From Anaerolineaceae bacterium UBA6133 (GTDB lineage: Bacteria > Chloroflexota > Anaerolineae > Anaerolineales > Anaerolineaceae), in NCBI GenBank assembly GCA_002435825.1, contig DIVL01000024.1:1-64000 (forward strand): a stretch of DNA of 64,000 bases, written 5' to 3'. The translations under genes and the position numbers were made by a program. Below, piece by piece: positions 18,360-26,434 of this stretch. The notes beneath the pieces were generated by a model, which ran no database searches, was not told the origin of the DNA, and saw nothing but the letters and a program-made list of their open reading frames with translations. Within the stretch, counting starts at the first letter, position 1; every line of letters starts with the position of its first letter.

Positions 18360-19346
18360 TTATGCCAGAGTAGTCTCTGACATCTGATTTTCAAAAAATT
18401 CGCGAATGTTTTTCCGCGCGTCGATTACGTAATGAAAACTTGCTGCTAAAATGACAATTGAGATCAAAGCATGCCCTAAGATACTCACCATCAACATCCA
18501 GGAATCTTCAGATGGGATCCGCCAAAGCATGTTCGTCAGATAACTGACCAGAATTGCCAGAAAAAGAAAGTTTGTGGTTTTGGCGTTGGTCAGCCGGACG
18601 GTGCGAAAACTGGTGAGTAATGCCTGGGGAAAAGATAATTTTTCGGTAATTATCAAATGTGGAGTGAAAAAGACCGGTAATATAAGCGTGATGAGGGCAA
18701 TAGTTAGAAAAAAGTAGCCAATTGAGGTAAAGATAGGGAGAAGAGCGCCAATCAGACTGATCATAATCATGGCAGGCAGGATAACCAGAAAAATCAATAT
18801 AATTGTAAAAACTGGTATCAGCAGCCAAGAAACGAATGAACGCGGCTCAAAGATAGACTCAACCGGTACAGATTGGGGCGCTGTTGCCCGGGCAGTCAAG
18901 CGGAAGAGTAAGTAAGCGAAAAACAGCCCAATCAGAGATGCCGCAAGAATCACAAGAAAAATCGCGCCAGGATCCTGCAAATGGATGAATTGAAATTCTC
19001 CCATGGGATTGCGCTCGAATGCTGCCACTGAAAACAGGCTGGGAATTCCAACCGGAAAAGAGCGAAGGAATGACGTCAGACTAAAATAGCGGAAAAATTC
19101 AACCGATTGTGTTTTCAGAATTTCCCAACTGGCAACTATATCTTCTGTGGCTGAAGGCGGCAGGATGAAGCGATTAATACTATCCCGGATCAATTCGACA
19201 ATTGTGATTCGAAATCCAAAGAGCAGGAACAGATCAAGGATAATCGGAAAGAGCACCAGGTAGAGATGCTTTGAAATAGTCTCATAACCGGCTTTAAAAG
19301 CAGCAAAAATCTTTGGTTGTTTTTGGATTGGCAGCATAACTTTCAT
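18360..19346 (-). CDS. multi-pass membrane protein of unknown function
   Basis: I do not recognise a named family. The 328-residue product has a short cytosolic N-terminus and about six hydrophobic segments (near 30-50, 127-152, 172-196, 205-235, 255-275, 280-305), ending in a charged tail with a stretch ([15 protein letters not shown]) probably in the cytosol. It looks like the DUF975/YciC-type transport or assembly proteins in general layout only. It lies 17 bases before gyrB and is probably co-transcribed. A TGGTAAAAT box ends 9 bases before the ATG, so the leader would be only about 2-3 bases. Confidence 0.75.
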   Translation of the reverse strand: MKVMLPIQKQPKIFAAFKAGYETISKHLYLVLFPIILDLFLLFGFRITIVELIRDSINRFILPPSATEDIVASWEILKTQSVEFFRYFSLTSFLRSFPVGIPSLFSVAAFERNPMGEFQFIHLQDPGAIFLVILAASLIGLFFAYLLFRLTARATAPQSVPVESIFEPRSFVSWLLIPVFTIILIFLVILPAMIMISLIGALLPIFTSIGYFFLTIALITLILPVFFTPHLIITEKLSFPQALLTSFRTVRLTNAKTTNFLFLAILVSYLTNMLWRIPSEDSWMLMVSILGHALISIVILAASFHYVIDARKNIREFFENQMSETTLA

Positions 19347-19355
19347 AACCTTATA

Positions 19356-19364
19356 ATTTTACCA
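19356..19364 (-). promoter_or_regulatory. extended -10 promoter of the membrane protein-gyrB-dinB operon
   Basis: Minus-strand TGGTAAAAT occupies 19364-19356. Nine bases separate it from ATG 19346, which would give a very short leader. Confidence 0.6.
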
Positions 19365-19422
19365 TTAAAATGAAGAGAAGGATATTTCTTGCGTTCGTTT
19401 TAATAGTGATAGAATTCAAAAA

Positions 19423-20247
19423 ATGAATGACCTGACAGCGGAAAATCGATATATAAATCGCTTTAGCATCATCCTTGCAACACTGGCGACGTTCTTTGCT
19501 GTTTTGTACCTGATGCCCAGGGAGCCGCTAACTCCTGGCACAAATCTGTTTGGTTTTATCATCAACTTTAGCATTGTTGGGTTGGTTCCCGTGGTACTGA
19601 TGCTTTTATGCGCAGGCGGCTGTTTTTGGTTATTTCTTACGCACACTGACCACGAGAAGTTTGTCGAAACCCCCTGGGTCTTGATACCCAACGTGGTCCT
19701 GCCGAGCCTGGCAACGTTGATTATGAGCACCTTGTTGACTCAACTGGAGAGGAATCCCATCTGGTGGTTTGCGCTGGGATTAGGTTTGGTAATTATTGGG
19801 GTAATACTGAACGCGGAATACCGGGTGCTCAGCCCCGGAGGGGAAGCCTATAAGATCGTTGCACCGCTTTTGATCAGCCTGGCGTTTAGTTTGTTTCTTG
19901 CTTTCACAATATCTCTCGCTGCTTCAAAGCTGAGATTGTATATCCAGGCGATTTTCATCTTGATCACAGCCAGTTTTGTTGCTTTTCGAACGATCCATTT
20001 GCGGACAATGGGTGAGGGGGATTTTTCGAAGGTGCTTATTTGCGGTTTTTTGTGCGCTGAAATTGCAGGGGCAATGTATTACCTTTTCTTGAAACCGGTT
20101 CAGTATGGACTCGTAGTCAGCGGGGTTTTATACATTCTGACTGCGTTATTAGTGATTGAAGGACCTCTGACCGGGCGGAAAATAATTGAACCACTGTTGA
20201 TGGCAGGGTTATTGGCGATTATGTTTGTGGCTGTAAGCTTCGCCTAA
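19423..20247 (+). CDS. multi-pass membrane protein of unknown function
   Basis: The 274-residue product is almost entirely hydrophobic, with about eight predicted transmembrane segments beginning at residue 14 and a tail ending in VAVSFA. No family or motif is recognised. TAGAAT at 19410-19415 lies 7 bases before the ATG, with TTGCGT 15 bases further up and no Shine-Dalgarno, so the transcript may be leaderless. It is divergent from the gyrB operon and converges with the MBL gene, sharing four bases of stop codon sequence at 20244-20247. Confidence 0.7.
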   Translation: MNDLTAENRYINRFSIILATLATFFAVLYLMPREPLTPGTNLFGFIINFSIVGLVPVVLMLLCAGGCFWLFLTHTDHEKFVETPWVLIPNVVLPSLATLIMSTLLTQLERNPIWWFALGLGLVIIGVILNAEYRVLSPGGEAYKIVAPLLISLAFSLFLAFTISLAASKLRLYIQAIFILITASFVAFRTIHLRTMGEGDFSKVLICGFLCAEIAGAMYYLFLKPVQYGLVVSGVLYILTALLVIEGPLTGRKIIEPLLMAGLLAIMFVAVSFA

Positions 20248-21080
20248 AAATCTAACTTCTTGATTTCTTGATAATAAAGCCACTGCAGGTTGCGAATGTG
20301 TAAATCCTGCGCAAGTCCACCCAGGCTGACCCGGTGTTTGCCTGTATCTTCGATGTCTTGGGCTGAAATGTATTCAAGCGGGTTGCGTCGCCGCATGGCA
20401 ATTTTTACAATTTTTTGAAGGGTCTGCAGATATTCGAGGTTATGATTTTTTACTTCTTCGATTTCTCCACGGAGGATAATATCTCCGTGACCCTGAACGA
20501 TATTTTCGAGCCCCATTGTGCCAATCTGAGAAATCGATTGGGACAGAATATTGATATCACCACCAACAAAATATGGTACAGGCATAAATGCGTCGCCAGC
20601 AAACAAGATTCTTTCATCTTCCAGGAGCACCGAGATGCTATCCTCAGAATGACCGGGGGTGGCAAAGATCTGGAGTTGTTTTTTTCCAATTCGCAGGGTC
20701 AAAGTGCCAGAGCTGAAGGTTACGTGGGGAGGTGAAATGCAGATGTCGCGAAAGAGGGAGTTATCCTTTCCGGCTTCAGCCAGAGCTGAAGTGCTCTTTT
20801 CAAGCATCAGATCACGGCATAGTTGATGACCAATGATTGTGGCGTTAGGAAAAATACAGTTGCCCCAGGAGTGATCAGCATGGTGATGGGTGTTGATGAT
20901 GTATTTAACCGGAACCATGAGCTGTGATTCGATGAAATTCCGAATGCGCGGGGTCTCTGACGGCATCAGTGTGTCAATCAAAACCGCCCACTGGGGACCA
21001 ACCACCGTGCCCGCAGTTACCTGCGCGTAAACTTCGCTTTGAAACCAGTAAACATTATCTGAGACGCGTTCTCTTAACAT
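20244..21080 (-). CDS. MBL fold metallo-hydrolase
   Basis: A metallo-beta-lactamase fold is clear: THHHADHSWGN (H-x-H-x-D-H metal motif), TPGHSEDS (third histidine), FAGDAF (bridging aspartate) and VQGHGDI (last histidine). The length is 278 residues. Such proteins hydrolyse thioesters, lactones or phosphodiesters; the C-terminal extra helices (about 210-278) do not identify a substrate. A quinoprotein relay or glyoxalase II-like role is possible. It is monocistronic by position. Confidence 0.88.
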   Translation of the reverse strand: MLRERVSDNVYWFQSEVYAQVTAGTVVGPQWAVLIDTLMPSETPRIRNFIESQLMVPVKYIINTHHHADHSWGNCIFPNATIIGHQLCRDLMLEKSTSALAEAGKDNSLFRDICISPPHVTFSSGTLTLRIGKKQLQIFATPGHSEDSISVLLEDERILFAGDAFMPVPYFVGGDINILSQSISQIGTMGLENIVQGHGDIILRGEIEEVKNHNLEYLQTLQKIVKIAMRRRNPLEYISAQDIEDTGKHRVSLGGLAQDLHIRNLQWLYYQEIKKLDF

Positions 21081-21142
21081 ATCAGGCTATCCATTTTAAT
21101 AATGGGCATAGAATAGCATAATCAAAACTAATTGTCAAAAAT

Positions 21143-23110
21143 TTAGCGTTTCTGATGAATGTAAAAACCCAATAGGGCGATCAGTATTAGCACAGCAAGC
21201 CCACCAAGAAAGAATGGCACTTGTTTTTGACCTGAATAGCGGTCGGTTTTCCCGAGCAGACCTGAAACTGGCGTTCCTGAAACGGTAGGCGTTGGCGTGC
21301 GGGAGGGTGTGGCAGTTGGGGTAGGGGTCCCATCTGGAGTCAGGCTGAGATCGGGCGGTTGCTCAGTGGCTGGTGTATCTGAGACGGTTGGCAAAAAGAG
21401 CGTTGGTTCTCCGGGAGCCCCGGTTTTGAAGGCAGAGGTGGCAGTCAGAAACGGGGTCAGGGTTCGAGTAGGTGTAAGTGTGCGGGTAGGTGCAGTTGTT
21501 CGCGTTGGAGAGGGCTGGGGTGTGATAGAAGCGCTGATCGGTCCCAGGACTTGTTGAATTGATCCATCAATATTCAGGATTACCAATTCGTAGTAGTAGG
21601 TTTGCCCAATTGCCACTGTGGAGTCCGCGTAGCTATAACTATCGCCTGAGGCTGGTAAACCCGCAGCAGCTATGTCGTTGGAGATTATTTCGTAAGCGCC
21701 GTCGGATGTAAGAGAACGTGTCACTTGAAAACTTAACGTATTAATTTCAGTGACGGTGGTCCAGTTGAGGTTGATGGCATTGGTGGCAGGGGTTGCTGTA
21801 AATGCGAGCACTCCTGCTTGCTCGTACCCGATCACGAACGGAGTATAAAACAGGTCGTTAAGCAGGTCAGGGCGGCCGTTATTATCAACAACGACTTCGA
21901 TGGTTTTTGACGCAGAGCGGCAGGTGGTTTCCTGTCCAGCAAATATGTTTCCAAATGAAGATTGGGGTTTTTCTCCAGTTTTATCCCATTGGTCTGTCAC
22001 ATGGGTCCTCGGATCAAACCAAAGCAAGGGGAACTTTGTCTGATCTCCGGAACCACAAAAAGCGGCAGATTGGATAATTGGGGCGCAATCATTGGTTTCA
22101 CGATAAGCAAATGAAAGGGTGACCTCGCCAGGCGAACTTGAAAGCGGTAAAAATACGTCAAAATAGTTGCTGCAGTTATAAGAGTTGCCAGCAGAACTGA
22201 TGAAGGGGGGTGAGTCTCCATGGTTGACCACGAACAGGCTTACCGGATTGGGGCTGCTGGCCTTAATTCCATAAAAATCAGTAGAAGGCAGCGAACTTGT
22301 CAGGCTCAATAAGCGGGCAGCCACACCCGTGGTTTCGGTCACGATCGGTGCGTCCAGGCGTTTGTCGTCATCCGCGCCACAGCCGGCCGCGGATTGGCTC
22401 GGAAGGGCCCCTTCACCCCAAAAGTTGTGATCCACCAAGCTGTTGCCAGAGCAGGTAACCTGGGTAGTTGTGCCATTGGAGGTTATGTTGTTCGCCACAA
22501 CAAGCAATTGTGCGTTTGGATCGGTGTTAGTACTGGTGACCGCAGCTTGATTGTTGTTGATGTGATTGAATTGCAGGGTCAACTGCCCTGCGCCTGCCAG
22601 GTAAGAAACAGCGGTTTGTCCGTTCTCAAAAGTGCTGTGTTCAATGAGGACGGGTGATGGACTGTCTACTACCAGCAAGTCCCTCGATGGGTTGCTGCAA
22701 GTGCCATCAGTCAGGTGAATATCGCTCATGGTTGCCTGACTTGTGATACTAAACATTGGCTGGATGGAATCGCAGTAGGAGGTGCTGATCCAGCCGCTAT
22801 TCTTGCCTGTGATCGTGACCGGATAATCAACCAGGACTGTGTGGCTGTTGATCTCGTAGGGGGAAAGTACGTTGATGGTGGTGTTTGTGAGGTTGTTATC
22901 GCGGGCGAACTTGATGGCTTTCATCAAGGCAATAGACTCAGGCAAATCGGTGCTGTCGTTATAAAAACAGTTGCTGTAACCATCACAAAGGTCCTCAGTA
23001 TTTGCCACATAGAGTTTATTATCTTGTTGAGGATCAGCAGCAGAAATTCCCTGTGCGCCAAGACCTCCAAGGAGAAAAAAGACCAGCAAAACTACAAGCC
23101 ATTTTTTCAT
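21143..23110 (-). CDS. secreted, membrane-anchored surface protein with beta-helix-like and FN3-like regions
   Basis: The 655-residue product starts with a signal peptide (basic MKKW, hydrophobic core, cleavage near GISA-ADPQ). Residues about 60-240 show short beta-rich repeats with Asn ladders as in right-handed parallel beta-helix proteins. About 430-530 resembles a fibronectin type III domain (ATNAINLNWTTV). A Thr/Pro-rich stalk (PTRTLTPTRTLTP and TPTATPSRTPTPT) leads to a C-terminal transmembrane helix followed by HQKR. This layout, common in Anaerolineae, would place the protein outside the cell on a stalk. The function is unknown. TGATATAAT lies 13 bases before ATG; no Shine-Dalgarno. 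Confidence 0.8.
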   Translation of the reverse strand: MKKWLVVLLVFFLLGGLGAQGISAADPQQDNKLYVANTEDLCDGYSNCFYNDSTDLPESIALMKAIKFARDNNLTNTTINVLSPYEINSHTVLVDYPVTITGKNSGWISTSYCDSIQPMFSITSQATMSDIHLTDGTCSNPSRDLLVVDSPSPVLIEHSTFENGQTAVSYLAGAGQLTLQFNHINNNQAAVTSTNTDPNAQLLVVANNITSNGTTTQVTCSGNSLVDHNFWGEGALPSQSAAGCGADDDKRLDAPIVTETTGVAARLLSLTSSLPSTDFYGIKASSPNPVSLFVVNHGDSPPFISSAGNSYNCSNYFDVFLPLSSSPGEVTLSFAYRETNDCAPIIQSAAFCGSGDQTKFPLLWFDPRTHVTDQWDKTGEKPQSSFGNIFAGQETTCRSASKTIEVVVDNNGRPDLLNDLFYTPFVIGYEQAGVLAFTATPATNAINLNWTTVTEINTLSFQVTRSLTSDGAYEIISNDIAAAGLPASGDSYSYADSTVAIGQTYYYELVILNIDGSIQQVLGPISASITPQPSPTRTTAPTRTLTPTRTLTPFLTATSAFKTGAPGEPTLFLPTVSDTPATEQPPDLSLTPDGTPTPTATPSRTPTPTVSGTPVSGLLGKTDRYSGQKQVPFFLGGLAVLILIALLGFYIHQKR

Positions 23111-23155
23111 GATTATCTAAAAAATTATATCACTCAGCATTTGCGGGCTGACGCG

Positions 23156-23164
23156 TGTTAAAAT
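23156..23164 (+). promoter_or_regulatory. extended -10 box directly upstream of ATG 23171
   Basis: TGTTAAAAT ends 6 bases before the start codon. Transcription would begin at or next to the A of ATG. The spacer to the divergent surface protein gene is only 60 bases. Confidence 0.55.
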
Positions 23165-23170
23165 AAAAGC

Positions 23171-24037
23171 ATGCAAAAAGTAAAATTGAATATTAATTGG
23201 TTTTTCGCTGCTTCAGCCACTGCCAGTTACTTGCTGGGAGTGATGATTGCCAGTTGGTCAGGTCGCGCGATCAGTTTTGTGAGTCTGGCTGCAGGGTTGG
23301 TCATCTTCTGTGCGTTTTACCTCCTGCAGGAAGTGCAGCGCTTTCTCACCTCCAACCGGGTAAATCCCTTCACCAGGGTAAGACCTGGCGGACAAAACCT
23401 CTCGTCAAGTGCGCTAACCCTGATTGTTGGGGCATTTTTCGCGATTTTCGCGGGGCTCTATCTTCTGCTCCGGGCAGAGGTGCTCATCGGCACAAACTTG
23501 CTGCTTCTAACCGCCCTTGCGGTTGTAACGTTTTTGTCCATAGGCAGGTTTAGCCGGCTGTGGTTCAATTCGATGTCGTGGCTTTTCGAAGGATTGGTGG
23601 TCTCACCGATTATGTTCCTGCTTGGAAGCGCCATTCAGGAATACCAGTTTTCGTATCTTCTTTTCCTGCTGTGGATGCCAATCTTTTTCCTTTTTTCTGC
23701 TTCGGCAATTACCATTTTGTTCTCTGAATACGATCAGAATAAAGCGTCCAGGAGCAATAGTTTCATTGCTTCAGTCGGTTGGGAAAGGGCGTTAAGGTTT
23801 CACCACAGCCTTATTATCTTGACCTATATTAGTTTGTTGATCTATTTAGCGACCAGTAACACATGGTCACGCAACTGGCCAACTCTGCTGCTCAGTCTGA
23901 TCAGTGGAGCGGAAGTGTTCTTCCTCCAGCAGATGGCTGGAGGCATGCGACCGAATTGGCAGTTGTTACGGGCTTTGGCGATTGTACAATTTTTTTCATT
24001 GATTTATCTTTTGGTGTATCCTTTGCTCATCAAATGA
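23171..24037 (+). CDS. multi-pass membrane protein of unknown function
   Basis: The 288-residue protein has about eight hydrophobic segments arranged in pairs, a cytosolic start (MQKVKLN) and no soluble domain. It broadly resembles UbiA-like or DUF membrane proteins in length but lacks Asp-rich motifs, so no assignment is made. A TGTTAAAAT extended -10 box ends 6 bases before ATG 23171, predicting a leaderless mRNA. bcp follows 16 bases downstream with its own ribosome binding site, so the two are probably co-transcribed. Confidence 0.7.
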   Translation: MQKVKLNINWFFAASATASYLLGVMIASWSGRAISFVSLAAGLVIFCAFYLLQEVQRFLTSNRVNPFTRVRPGGQNLSSSALTLIVGAFFAIFAGLYLLLRAEVLIGTNLLLLTALAVVTFLSIGRFSRLWFNSMSWLFEGLVVSPIMFLLGSAIQEYQFSYLLFLLWMPIFFLFSASAITILFSEYDQNKASRSNSFIASVGWERALRFHHSLIILTYISLLIYLATSNTWSRNWPTLLLSLISGAEVFFLQQMAGGMRPNWQLLRALAIVQFFSLIYLLVYPLLIK

Positions 24038-24053
24038 AATACAGGAGGATAAT

Positions 24054-24512
24054 ATGACTTTAGAGCTTAACAAACCTGCCCCAGACTTTGAACTCGGCGA
24101 TCAAAATGGAGAACTCCACAAACTCTCAGACTATCGTGGAAAGCGCTTAGTCCTTTATTTTTACCCAAAGGATGACACCCCAGGATGCACGGCAGAAGCC
24201 TGCAGCTTCAGAGACAACTACTCTGTATTCAAGCAGAATGACATCGCCATTTTGGGAGTAAGCGCTGATTCTGCTAGATCACATGCCAAATTCCAGGAAA
24301 AATATCAACTACCCTTTACTTTACTGTCCGATACAGACCACACAGTCAGTGAAGCTTACGGGGTTTGGGGTTTGAAGAAAAATATGGGGCGCGAGTATTA
24401 CGGCATCAATCGCACAACCTTCCTCATCGACGAACAAGGCAACCTGGTAAAAATTTACGAAAAAGTAAAACCTGCGGAGCATGCGCAGGAGATTATGGAA
24501 GAATTTGTTTGA
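24054..24512 (+). CDS. bcp: thioredoxin-dependent thiol peroxidase (peroxiredoxin Bcp)
   Basis: Bcp reduces hydrogen and organic peroxides. The peroxidatic cysteine lies in FYPKDDTPGCTAEAC with the usual second cysteine five residues on, and the C-terminal NRTTFLIDEQG is conserved. The 152-residue length is typical. ATG 24054 has AGGAGG upstream. It likely forms an operon with the preceding membrane protein. Confidence 0.94.
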   Translation: MTLELNKPAPDFELGDQNGELHKLSDYRGKRLVLYFYPKDDTPGCTAEACSFRDNYSVFKQNDIAILGVSADSARSHAKFQEKYQLPFTLLSDTDHTVSEAYGVWGLKKNMGREYYGINRTTFLIDEQGNLVKIYEKVKPAEHAQEIMEEFV

Positions 24513-24521
24513 ACTATAGGT

Positions 24522-24866
24522 TTACTGAACGCTGAGTACGATCTTGGCTTTCTGCCATAAGCCTTCGAGGTCGTAATACTCCCGCATTTGGGGGCTCAGC
24601 AAGTGAACTACCACATAGCCGTAATCCAAGACTATCCAGCCGGATTGACCGCTGCTTTCTACAACAGGGTTTAATCCGGTTTCTGGTTTAATTATTTCAC
24701 GAACATAATCAGCCAGGCTCTGCAGCATTCTTTCGCTGGTGCCATTAGCGATTACAAATGTGTCCGTAAAGTCAGAGATACCGGTTAGGTCGAGGAGCAG
24801 AATATCTTCTGCAAGTTTGTCTTCAAGAATTTGTACGATCTTGCGTCCTAAGTATATTGGTTCCAG
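24522..24866 (-). CDS. rsfS: ribosomal silencing factor RsfS (CTG start)
   Basis: RsfS binds uL14 and blocks subunit joining in starvation. The frame contains the DUF143 core: ILLLDLTGISDFTDTFVIA, then SGWIVLDYGYVVVHLLSP, then REYYDLEGLWQKA. ATG 24728 would give only 68 residues and cut away the first half of the domain. Extended upstream, the frame is open to a stop at 24872-24870. The only plausible start is CTG 24866, four bases after GAGGTGA, giving 114 residues as is normal for RsfS. It follows thpR by 22 bases and is probably in the same transcript. Confidence 0.85.
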   Translation of the reverse strand: MEPIYLGRKIVQILEDKLAEDILLLDLTGISDFTDTFVIANGTSERMLQSLADYVREIIKPETGLNPVVESSGQSGWIVLDYGYVVVHLLSPQMREYYDLEGLWQKAKIVLSVQ

Positions 24867-24888
24867 ATTTCACCTCACTACAGGAAGT

Positions 24889-25470
24889 TTAGCACAGTTT
24901 TTTGAGGGCATGGCGACTCAGTATAGTGTATACAGGACCGCCAGGTTTGAGGATGCTTTGGTATAAGAGCACTTCCCTGATCCTGGTTGACCCTGCTTTT
25001 ACGTTGCCAAGTTTGGCAAAAAGCGTTGAAAACAATTCGCTCGAATCACCCCGGGCGGAATCGGCTACTCTGCCGAGGGTGAGATGTGGGGTGAACTGAG
25101 CCTTTTCAGGTTCTGAAACCAAACCGCTGTCGTGAATAATTGCTTTTGCCAGAGCTGTGACAGGTCCAGGATTGTCGACTCCAATCCAGATGATGCGGGG
25201 ATTATGCCGGGAAGGAAACGCACCAAGATTTGAAAACTCCAGGTCAAATTCTGTGAAATTTTGACAGATCTTTTCAAGTTTGTTACTAATTTGTGAAATC
25301 AAACCTTCCTCAGTATCACCCAGAAATAGCAAAGTGAGGTGAAGGTTTTGCGGGGCAGTGTATCGGACACCCTTAATCGGATGCTCCCGCTTTAATGTCG
25401 ATGTCAGCCTGAAAATTGTGTCAAGCAGGGCTGGTTCAGGGTCGATTGCAATAAACAAACGCTTAAGCAT
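24889..25470 (-). CDS. thpR: RNA 2',3'-cyclic phosphodiesterase ThpR
   Basis: This is a 2H phosphoesterase that opens 2',3'-cyclic phosphates on RNA. The two H-x-T motifs are HLTLLFLG (about residue 47) and HLTLGRV (about residue 131), and the protein starts MLKRLFIAIDPEP as expected. ATG 25470 is chosen because GAGGAAA lies just upstream; an in-frame ATG at 25482 has no such site. The product is 193 residues. rsfS follows closely. Confidence 0.93.
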   Translation of the reverse strand: MLKRLFIAIDPEPALLDTIFRLTSTLKREHPIKGVRYTAPQNLHLTLLFLGDTEEGLISQISNKLEKICQNFTEFDLEFSNLGAFPSRHNPRIIWIGVDNPGPVTALAKAIIHDSGLVSEPEKAQFTPHLTLGRVADSARGDSSELFSTLFAKLGNVKAGSTRIREVLLYQSILKPGGPVYTILSRHALKKLC

Positions 25471-25539
25471 GGGTTTCCTCATTTCTTATAATCAGATTAT
25501 ACAGGCATTGAAGAAGGAAAGTTAGCCCCGTCTAAAATA

Positions 25540-25548
25540 TGGTATAAA
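25540..25548 (+). promoter_or_regulatory. extended -10 promoter of the structured ncRNA
   Basis: TGGTATAAA ends 6 bases before A25555, the first base of the predicted closing stem of the RNA. The alignment of the predicted start with the stem end supports both calls. Confidence 0.65.
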
Positions 25549-25554
25549 AAAGAT

Positions 25555-25728
25555 ACCCTGCTGTGTTCGTGATGCTGACACTCAGTTTTGTACCAACACG
25601 AAAGAAAAAGGTCTGACCTTATCCAGGTGATGTGATAGACGGAAGTCAAGATTGATCCTGGTAGTAGGACCATCCTGCTATTGCAGGTTCAAAACCCTCC
25701 AGCACACGGCATGGCGGGGTTATATTTT
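25555..25728 (+). ncRNA. rod-shaped structured ncRNA, 6S RNA (ssrS) candidate
   Basis: No gene fits in 25483-25768, yet the plus strand folds into a long rod. Bases 25555-25577 pair with 25700-25720 (21 pairs including G-U, two one-base bulges). 25585-25594 pairs with 25686-25695 (9 pairs, one T-T mismatch). A large open bubble follows (25595-25609 against 25672-25685), then 25610-25614/25667-25671 and 25623-25627/25657-25661, and an apical GAC-GGAA-GTC hairpin. A U-rich tail (TTATATTTT) follows the stem, and an extended -10 box precedes it at the right distance. A roughly 170-base rod with a central bubble is the 6S RNA shape. Identity is inference; the structure is directly seen. Confidence 0.6.
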
Positions 25729-25753
25729 CCAGGCTCGGGACAGCATACTTTTC

Positions 25754-25762
25754 TGGTATTAT
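25754..25762 (+). promoter_or_regulatory. extended -10 box directly upstream of GTG 25769
   Basis: TGGTATTAT ends 6 bases before the lipoprotein start codon, predicting transcription start at the GTG. Confidence 0.55.
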
Positions 25763-25768
25763 TAAGTT

Positions 25769-26434
25769 GTGAAACAAACGCGCTTTTTGCTTTTTTTTGT
25801 AATCATCCTGCTTCTGCTTAACGGCTGTTCAACGATTCAGAATCTGCAATTCAGCCAGGACAAACTTCCCTGGAAATCCAGCGGAGAGATTTTGCTTGAA
25901 GACGATTTCAGCGATGAAACAAGTGGCTGGGAAATCGTCAACAACGTTTATGAACTAAAGGGTTATTCAAGCGAAGGTTATTTGATTTCAATCAATAACA
26001 AAGGTGGCAGGTCCATCTCGACCACCGGTCTGCAATTCAGCGACATCAAAATTCAGTTGGAAACCCGCAAGCTTACCGGCAGCAATGATTCCTATCTTGG
26101 CATTGTCTGCCGATACCAGGACAATCAAAATTATTATCGTTTTTTCGTGACACCTGACGGGTATACAGGCATTGTCAAGGTGATTGACGGGGAGAGCACA
26201 ACTCTGCCTGGCGGTAAGATGAGTTACGACCACGACGTGAAACAGAATGACGCGGCTAATTTGCTCGAGGTCTTCTGTGTGGGGAGCCAGCTTAGTTTGG
26301 TCGTCAATGGCAATCTCGCAGTCAACGCCGAAGATGATCAGCTCACAAAGGGGGATCTCGGGATATTTGCTGAGACCGGACAAGACGGCGCAGGCTCTTT
26401 TATTTTTACTGACTTCAAAGTTTCCAAGCCTTAG
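25769..26434 (+). CDS. lipoprotein with concanavalin-like fold
   Basis: The 221-residue product begins with a lipoprotein signal, a basic start and hydrophobic core ending in the lipobox LLNGC (C20). The mature part resembles the laminin-G/concanavalin-like beta-sandwich found in DUF1080-type proteins (DDFSDETSGWEI, YLGIVCRYQDNQNYYRFFV, GDLGIFAETG), which often bind glycans. A GTG start with no Shine-Dalgarno and a -10 box 6 bases upstream suggest a leaderless mRNA. The stop TAG abuts the mtaB ATG directly, so mtaB probably depends on coupling. Ligand unknown. Confidence 0.82.
   Translation: MKQTRFLLFFVIILLLLNGCSTIQNLQFSQDKLPWKSSGEILLEDDFSDETSGWEIVNNVYELKGYSSEGYLISINNKGGRSISTTGLQFSDIKIQLETRKLTGSNDSYLGIVCRYQDNQNYYRFFVTPDGYTGIVKVIDGESTTLPGGKMSYDHDVKQNDAANLLEVFCVGSQLSLVVNGNLAVNAEDDQLTKGDLGIFAETGQDGAGSFIFTDFKVSKP

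Noticed and set aside
24522..24728. 68-residue ORF as a separate short gene
   Set aside because: It is the C-terminal part of RsfS; the true start is upstream at CTG 24866.
25631..25655. GGAA-tetraloop hairpin that might indicate SRP RNA
   Set aside because: The asymmetric internal loop and the conserved A-G-C-A side of SRP helix 8 are missing, and the overall shape is a rod with a bubble. SRP RNA is not supported.
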